DNA from: JBDSSS01 sp039928615
GTDB taxonomy: Bacteria; Actinomycetota; Actinomycetes; Actinomycetales; Dermatophilaceae
Direction: 5' to 3'
NCBI GenBank assembly: GCA_039928615.1
Contig: JBDSSS010000070.1
Coordinates: 1 to 16,730, forward strand
Length of the DNA stretch: 16,730 nucleotides
Under the pieces are notes generated by a model. It saw nothing but the letters and a program-made list of their open reading frames with translations, ran no database searches and was not told the origin of the DNA. Shown one piece after another: positions 13,271-16,730 of the stretch. Made by a program: the position numbers and the translations under genes. Positions within the stretch are counted from its first letter, which is position 1. The number at the start of each line of letters is the position of its first letter.

Positions 13271-13276
13271 TAGGGT
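13271..13276 (+). promoter_or_regulatory. Candidate -10 (TAGGGT) for leaderless SDR gene
   Basis: TAGGGT followed by GGGGCG and then ATG at 13283 puts the hexamer at -12 to -7 from the start codon. It faces the xth -10 across a 30-bp interval, forming a compact divergent promoter pair. It overlaps the palindrome CCCTAGGG (13268-13275). Confidence 0.5.
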
Positions 13277-13282
13277 GGGGCG

Positions 13283-14050
13283 ATGAGGACTGCACTGATC
13301 ACCGGGGCGAGCGCGGGCATCGGCCGCGAGTTCGCGATCCAGCTCGCCGCGTCGGGCCACGCCCTCGTCCTCGTCGCACGCGACACCGCGCGCCTCGAGG
13401 CGCTCGCGGACGAGCTCCGGGCCGGTCACGGTGTCGAGGTCGAGGTGCTGCCCGCCGACCTGTCCGACCGTGCCGCGCTGGAGGCGGTCGCCGACCGGCT
13501 CCGCGACGGCGCCCGCCCCGTGGACCTGCTCGTCAACAACGCCGGCTTCGGGTTGCGCGGCCGCTTCCTGGGCAACGACCTCGCCGAGGAGGAGCAGCTC
13601 TTCGACGTCCTGGCCCGGGCCGTCCTCGTCCTGTCGCACGCGGCGGCTCGCGGCATGGTCGACCGCGGGCACGGCGCGGTCGTCAACGTCTCGTCCGTCG
13701 CCGGCTTCCTCGCGTCGGGCACCTACTCGGCCGCGAAGTCCTACGTCACGGTCTTCACGGAGGGCCTCGCGGGCGAGCTCGTCGGCACGGGAGTCACTGC
13801 GACGGCGCTCTGCCCGGGCTTCACCTCCACCGAGTTCCAGCAGCGGGCCGGGATCTCCACCCCCGGGCCGGCCTTCCTCTGGCTCGACCCGGTCGACCTC
13901 GTGCGGGACTGCCTCGCCGACGTCCGTCGCGGCCGGGTCGTGTCGGTGCCGGGTGCGCCCTACAAGGCGGCCGTCGGGCTGCTCCGCATCCTGCCGCGGT
14001 CGTTCGTCCGCGGGCGAGCCCTGCGTCTCCAGCGGCGCCGCACCACCTGA
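13283..14050 (+). CDS. Short-chain dehydrogenase/reductase (SDR, classical type)
   Basis: 255 residues. The Rossmann nucleotide-binding motif TGASAGIG (7-14) lies at the N-terminus, with VARDTARLEALADEL after the second strand. The NNAG motif lies near residue 90. Catalytic S138 (NVSSVAG), Y148 and K152 (YSAAK) are all present, so it should be an active NAD(P)-dependent oxidoreductase. The basic residue after the second strand (AR) slightly favours NADPH. The C-terminus ends in an Arg-rich stretch with hydrophobic residues (LLRILPRSFVRGRALRLQRRR), seen in SDRs that contact membranes or lipids; that reading is speculative. The substrate is unknown. The ATG at 13283 has no Shine-Dalgarno sequence but has a TAGGGT -10 at leaderless spacing. 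Confidence 0.9.
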   Translation: MRTALITGASAGIGREFAIQLAASGHALVLVARDTARLEALADELRAGHGVEVEVLPADLSDRAALEAVADRLRDGARPVDLLVNNAGFGLRGRFLGNDLAEEEQLFDVLARAVLVLSHAAARGMVDRGHGAVVNVSSVAGFLASGTYSAAKSYVTVFTEGLAGELVGTGVTATALCPGFTSTEFQQRAGISTPGPAFLWLDPVDLVRDCLADVRRGRVVSVPGAPYKAAVGLLRILPRSFVRGRALRLQRRRTT

Positions 14051-14244
14051 GCGACCCGGGACATTTCGGCCGCACAGCCTCTGGACAGGGTGGGTGCGGG
14101 GTGCCACAGTGATCGAGGACGGCCGAGGGCTCCGTGGGGAGCGGGCTCGCCTCTCGTCCAGTGCAATCGCGTAATCCACCCCGTCTCCGCCGTGTTGCCG
14201 CGCCGAGCGCGCCCCGGGTCCGGGTCCTTCTCCCAAGGGATGTC
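14051..14244 (+). other. Intergenic region with candidate promoter and long leader of the secreted-protein gene
   Basis: 194 bases without a gene. TGGACA (14082-14087) and CACAGT (14105-14110) with a 17-base spacer form a plausible promoter. The predicted leader of ~125 nt contains a small GCTCC-GTGG-GGAGC hairpin (14129-14142) and a GGGTCCGGGTCC tandem, and ends with AAGGGA (14235-14240). No convincing terminator for the SDR gene and no known riboswitch pattern were seen. Confidence 0.35.
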
Positions 14245-16344
14245 ATGACTCGATCACGCATGTCTCGTCTCGGGCGCATCAGCGTCCTCTCCGTCCCGGT
14301 CCTCGCCCTCGCCGCCCTCGGGCTCGCGGCGCCGCGGGCCCAGGCCGACCCCGGGTCCTCGGCCCGACTCGTCGGCACCTCGACAGCGGCGACCGGCGCC
14401 TTCACCCCCTCCGGCTCGGGTGACGTCACCACCCAGGAGTTTGCCGGTGGTCCGGACGACGGGGAGACCAGCCCCGCGCCCTACTCCGGGTCGATCACCG
14501 ACCGCAGCCTCTCCCAGAAGCACGGTCACGGTGGCCGCATCCCGAGCGGTGACGACCACAGGGCCAAGTCCAACCCCCAGCTGAAGACCTCCTTCGAGGG
14601 GCTCAACCTCTTCCAGCAGCGCTACGCCCGCGGTGGCAACCAGTTCACGATCGAGCCACCCGACCAGGCGCTCTGCGTGGGCAACGGGTTCGTCCTCGAG
14701 GCGGTCAACGACGTGCTCAACGTCTACGACAAGACCGGTGCCTCCGTCCTGCCCGACAACACCGCGACCAACGTCGTCGCCGGCGTCCCGACCGACGTCC
14801 ACCACGCCGTCGACCTCAACTCCTTCTTCGGGTACGCCCCGGCGATCGACCGGTCGACGGGGGTCCGGGCCGAGAGCATCACCGACCCGGTGTGCCTCTT
14901 CGATGCCGCGACCAAGCGCTTCTTCGTCGCCGTCCTCACCCTCGACACCAGGCCTGACGGCTCGCTGACCCTCCAGAACCACATCGACATCGCGGTGAGC
15001 AGGACGGCGGACCCGACCGGCTCGTGGAACATCTTCTCGTTCGACGCCACGAAGGACGGGACCGACATCGGCGGCACGGGCGGAAACGCCGGCCCCTACC
15101 TCGGTGACTACCCGCACATCGGCGCCGACGCGAACGGCGTCTACATCACGACCAACGCCTACCCCTGGAACGGCAGCGGGTTCGCCGGCGCACAGATCTA
15201 CGCCCTCTCCAAGGCGCAGCTCGCCGCGGGTTCCCCGACGGTGACGATGGCCCACGTCGACACCTCCGGCACGGTCCGCCTCCCCAGTGACGCCGGCTCC
15301 ACCCAGCCCGGGTTCACGGTCTGGCCGGCGCAGTCGCCGGGCACCGACTCCTACGAGAAGGCCGCCGGTGGGACCGAGTATTTCCTCAGCTCGAACGCCG
15401 CGGACGAGGCGACCCACCCCGTCGCGGGCACGGGCGGCACCTACACGTCGAGCTCGATCGTCGTCTGGGCGCTGACCAACACCAGCTCGCTCAACTCCGG
15501 GACGGCGTCGGTGACGCTGCGCAACAGGGTGATCGCCTCCAACCCCTACGCCTTCCCGCCGAAGCAGAAGCAGAAGGGATCGGGCACGCCGCCCACGGAC
15601 GCGACACCACAGGGCCGGTGCATCAACGACACGACGACCCAGACCGTCGCGGGCACGGGGTGCTGGAAGCTGATCTTCGGGGCCGAGCCGGACCACACGG
15701 AGGTCATCTCGACGCCGGACTCCAACGACACCCGGATGCAGCAGGTCATGTATGCCAACGGCAAGCTGTGGGGCGCACTCGACACCGCGCTCAACCCGGG
15801 CGGCGGCGCCCAGCAGGCGGGGATCGCGTGGTTCGTCGTCAAGCCGGAGATCTCGAGCCACGAGCTCGAGGCCAAGATGGCCCTGCAGGGCTACCTCGGG
15901 CAGGCCGGCGCCGACCTCGCCTACCCGGCCATCGGGGTCACCGCCAGCGGCCGCGGCGTGATGGCCTTCACCTACACGCCGAACGACGGCTTCCCGAGCG
16001 CCGGGTATGCCGGGATCGACGCGAAGAGAGGGACCGGGCCGATGTCCGTCGCCGCGGAGGGTAAGGCGACCGACGACGGCTTCACCAGCTACAAGGCGCA
16101 GGTCGGTAACCCGCCGCGCACCCGCTTCGGTGACTACGGGGCGGCCGCGGTCGACGGGAAGTCCGTGTGGATCGCGAGCCAGTACGTCGCGAGTGCCTGC
16201 GACTACACCACCTGGGGCGGCCGCTACTTCGGCGCCGCGACGGGTGACACCAAGCTCGGGACGTGCGCGAGCGCTCCCGGCGCGGCCGGCAGCCGCACGG
16301 CCCTGGGCAACTGGTCGACCCGGGTCAGCGAGGTGACGCCCTAG
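14245..16344 (+). CDS. Secreted protein of unknown function, probable beta-propeller
   Basis: 699 residues. A Sec-type signal peptide (basic MTRSRMSRLGR, hydrophobic core 12-29, cleavage probably after AQA at 34). The mature part is rich in Thr, Ser, Gly and Asn. It holds blade-like repeats of the form GDYPHIGADANGVYITTNAY (from 287), AYPAIGVTASGRGVMAFTY and RFGDYGAAAVDGKSVWIASQY (627-647), and ends NWSTRVSEV; together these suggest a sialidase- or WD-like beta-propeller. Six cysteines (ALCVG, PVCLF, GRCIN, TGCWK, SACDY, GTCAS) could make three disulphides. No sialidase Asp-box set, protease triad, sortase motif or C-terminal anchor was seen, so it is probably released. The ATG at 14245 has AAGGG at 14235-14239. 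Family resemblance is remembered rather than searched; no function is claimed. Confidence 0.8.
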   Translation: MTRSRMSRLGRISVLSVPVLALAALGLAAPRAQADPGSSARLVGTSTAATGAFTPSGSGDVTTQEFAGGPDDGETSPAPYSGSITDRSLSQKHGHGGRIPSGDDHRAKSNPQLKTSFEGLNLFQQRYARGGNQFTIEPPDQALCVGNGFVLEAVNDVLNVYDKTGASVLPDNTATNVVAGVPTDVHHAVDLNSFFGYAPAIDRSTGVRAESITDPVCLFDAATKRFFVAVLTLDTRPDGSLTLQNHIDIAVSRTADPTGSWNIFSFDATKDGTDIGGTGGNAGPYLGDYPHIGADANGVYITTNAYPWNGSGFAGAQIYALSKAQLAAGSPTVTMAHVDTSGTVRLPSDAGSTQPGFTVWPAQSPGTDSYEKAAGGTEYFLSSNAADEATHPVAGTGGTYTSSSIVVWALTNTSSLNSGTASVTLRNRVIASNPYAFPPKQKQKGSGTPPTDATPQGRCINDTTTQTVAGTGCWKLIFGAEPDHTEVISTPDSNDTRMQQVMYANGKLWGALDTALNPGGGAQQAGIAWFVVKPEISSHELEAKMALQGYLGQAGADLAYPAIGVTASGRGVMAFTYTPNDGFPSAGYAGIDAKRGTGPMSVAAEGKATDDGFTSYKAQVGNPPRTRFGDYGAAAVDGKSVWIASQYVASACDYTTWGGRYFGAATGDTKLGTCASAPGAAGSRTALGNWSTRVSEVTP

Positions 16345-16730
16345 GCGGCAGGTCCCGTGAGCAGGCCCGCGACCGCACCGACGGCGCGGGCCTGCTCGTC
16401 GGGCGTCCACCCGAGTCCGTCGACGACGGCCCAGGCGATCCGGGCCCCGCTCCGGAGCAGGACGACCTCCGCTGCGGAGGCGCCGTAGTCGGACCGGCCG
16501 CTCCCCACGAGGGCGTCGACACCGCCGATCCGGGACGGCGTCGCGTGCGCGCAGCGGGTGAAGGCACGCTCGAGGAAGGTCGTGAGACCGCGCGGGTCCC
16601 CGGCCGCCAGGTCGAGCACCCGGTAGCTGAGCACGCGGGTGCCCGGGCCGTTCGGGGCGTCGGCATCGGCCGACCGGGTCGAGACGAGCAGCACCTCGAC
16701 CTGCCGCGCCACCCTCCCCGCGACGAGGAG
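16341..16730 (-). CDS. Hypothetical protein, 5'-partial at the window edge
   Basis: The minus-strand frame is open to the right edge (about 129 residues visible). An internal GTG at 16712 would give 123 residues, but the frame continues upstream without a stop (LLVAGR before it), and the GGGGAGGG sequence touches this GTG too closely to serve as its ribosome-binding site, so the true start is probably outside the window. The visible protein is a mixed alpha/beta sequence (QVEVLLVSTRSAD, RVLSYRVLDL, GLTTFLERAF, EVVLLRSGARIAWAVVDGLGW, then a helix EQARAVGAVAGLLTG). I do not recognise the family. High third-position GC supports real coding. Its TAG stop shares CTAG with the stop of the convergent secreted-protein gene. 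Confidence 0.6.
   Translation of the reverse strand, partial: LLVAGRVARQVEVLLVSTRSADADAPNGPGTRVLSYRVLDLAAGDPRGLTTFLERAFTRCAHATPSRIGGVDALVGSGRSDYGASAAEVVLLRSGARIAWAVVDGLGWTPDEQARAVGAVAGLLTGPAA

Noticed and set aside
14129..14142. Small hairpin in the leader of the secreted-protein gene as an ANTAR target or riboswitch
   Set aside because: Only a 5-bp stem with a 4-base loop; ANTAR targets need paired hexaloops, and no known riboswitch core is recognisable.
14134..14244. Upstream ATG extending the secreted protein by 37 residues
   Set aside because: It would put an Arg/Pro-rich stretch before the signal peptide and lacks a good ribosome-binding site, whereas the ATG at 14245 has AAGGG at proper spacing and begins a standard signal peptide.
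14254..16410. Very long minus-strand open frame opposite the secreted-protein gene
   Set aside because: Its codons are the mirror of a gene with a signal peptide, ribosome-binding site and conserved motifs. Its product is an Arg/Gly/Val-rich low-complexity string with no recognisable domain, as expected for antisense frames in high-GC DNA.
1..16730. tRNA, rRNA, CRISPR, insertion sequence or attachment site
   Set aside because: No cloverleaf ending in CCA, no regularly spaced repeats, no transposase or integrase motif and no terminal inverted repeats with target duplication were seen.

Overview
The window is a stretch of a high-GC actinobacterial chromosome. The gene types (DnaK-operon genes with HspR and a HAIR operator, a ClpB under HAIR control, an LprG/P55-like lipoprotein-transporter pair, an ANTAR-domain protein), the GTG starts and the TAnnnT -10 elements point to Actinomycetota. 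A member of the Micrococcales, perhaps the Intrasporangiaceae, is my inference and is not proven by the sequence. No tRNA, rRNA, insertion sequence, phage gene or CRISPR array is visible. The whole window reads as core chromosome with uniform composition.

Layout. Bases 2-2162 hold the end of a heat-shock operon on the + strand: grpE (5' end outside the window), a dnaJ without a zinc finger, and hspR, which overlaps dnaJ by one base. Next comes a 1044-residue soluble hybrid kinase (2299-5433) that combines PAS, histidine kinase, receiver, a second PAS, a GAF-like region and a C-terminal RNA-binding ANTAR domain. An 11-bp-arm HAIR inverted repeat (5489-5517) lies just upstream of clpB (5561-8119). 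HspR encoded at 1704 is therefore the likely repressor of clpB in the same cluster. A strong hairpin (8138-8197) separates clpB from a three-gene minus-strand group: a LapA-like membrane/coiled-coil protein, a HAD hydrolase and an SRPBCC/START-like protein (9856 down to 8216).

From 9980 an LppX/LprG-family lipoprotein is followed 2 bp later by an MFS transporter of the P55 type, the pair known in mycobacteria for lipid export. The transporter ends tail-to-tail, with an 11-bp overlap, against a minus-strand exodeoxyribonuclease III gene. A divergent short-chain dehydrogenase follows, then a 699-residue secreted protein that looks like a beta-propeller. The last feature is the 3' part of an unrecognised minus-strand gene whose stop codon shares a CTAG tetranucleotide with the stop of the secreted protein.

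Themes worth following: (i) a protein-quality-control cluster interrupted by a kinase whose output domain binds RNA; (ii) several start codons placed about 6-7 bases after a TAnnnT hexamer, suggesting leaderless transcripts; (iii) a strong excess of the hexamer GTATGC over GTACGC across the window, on both strands and across codon contexts.
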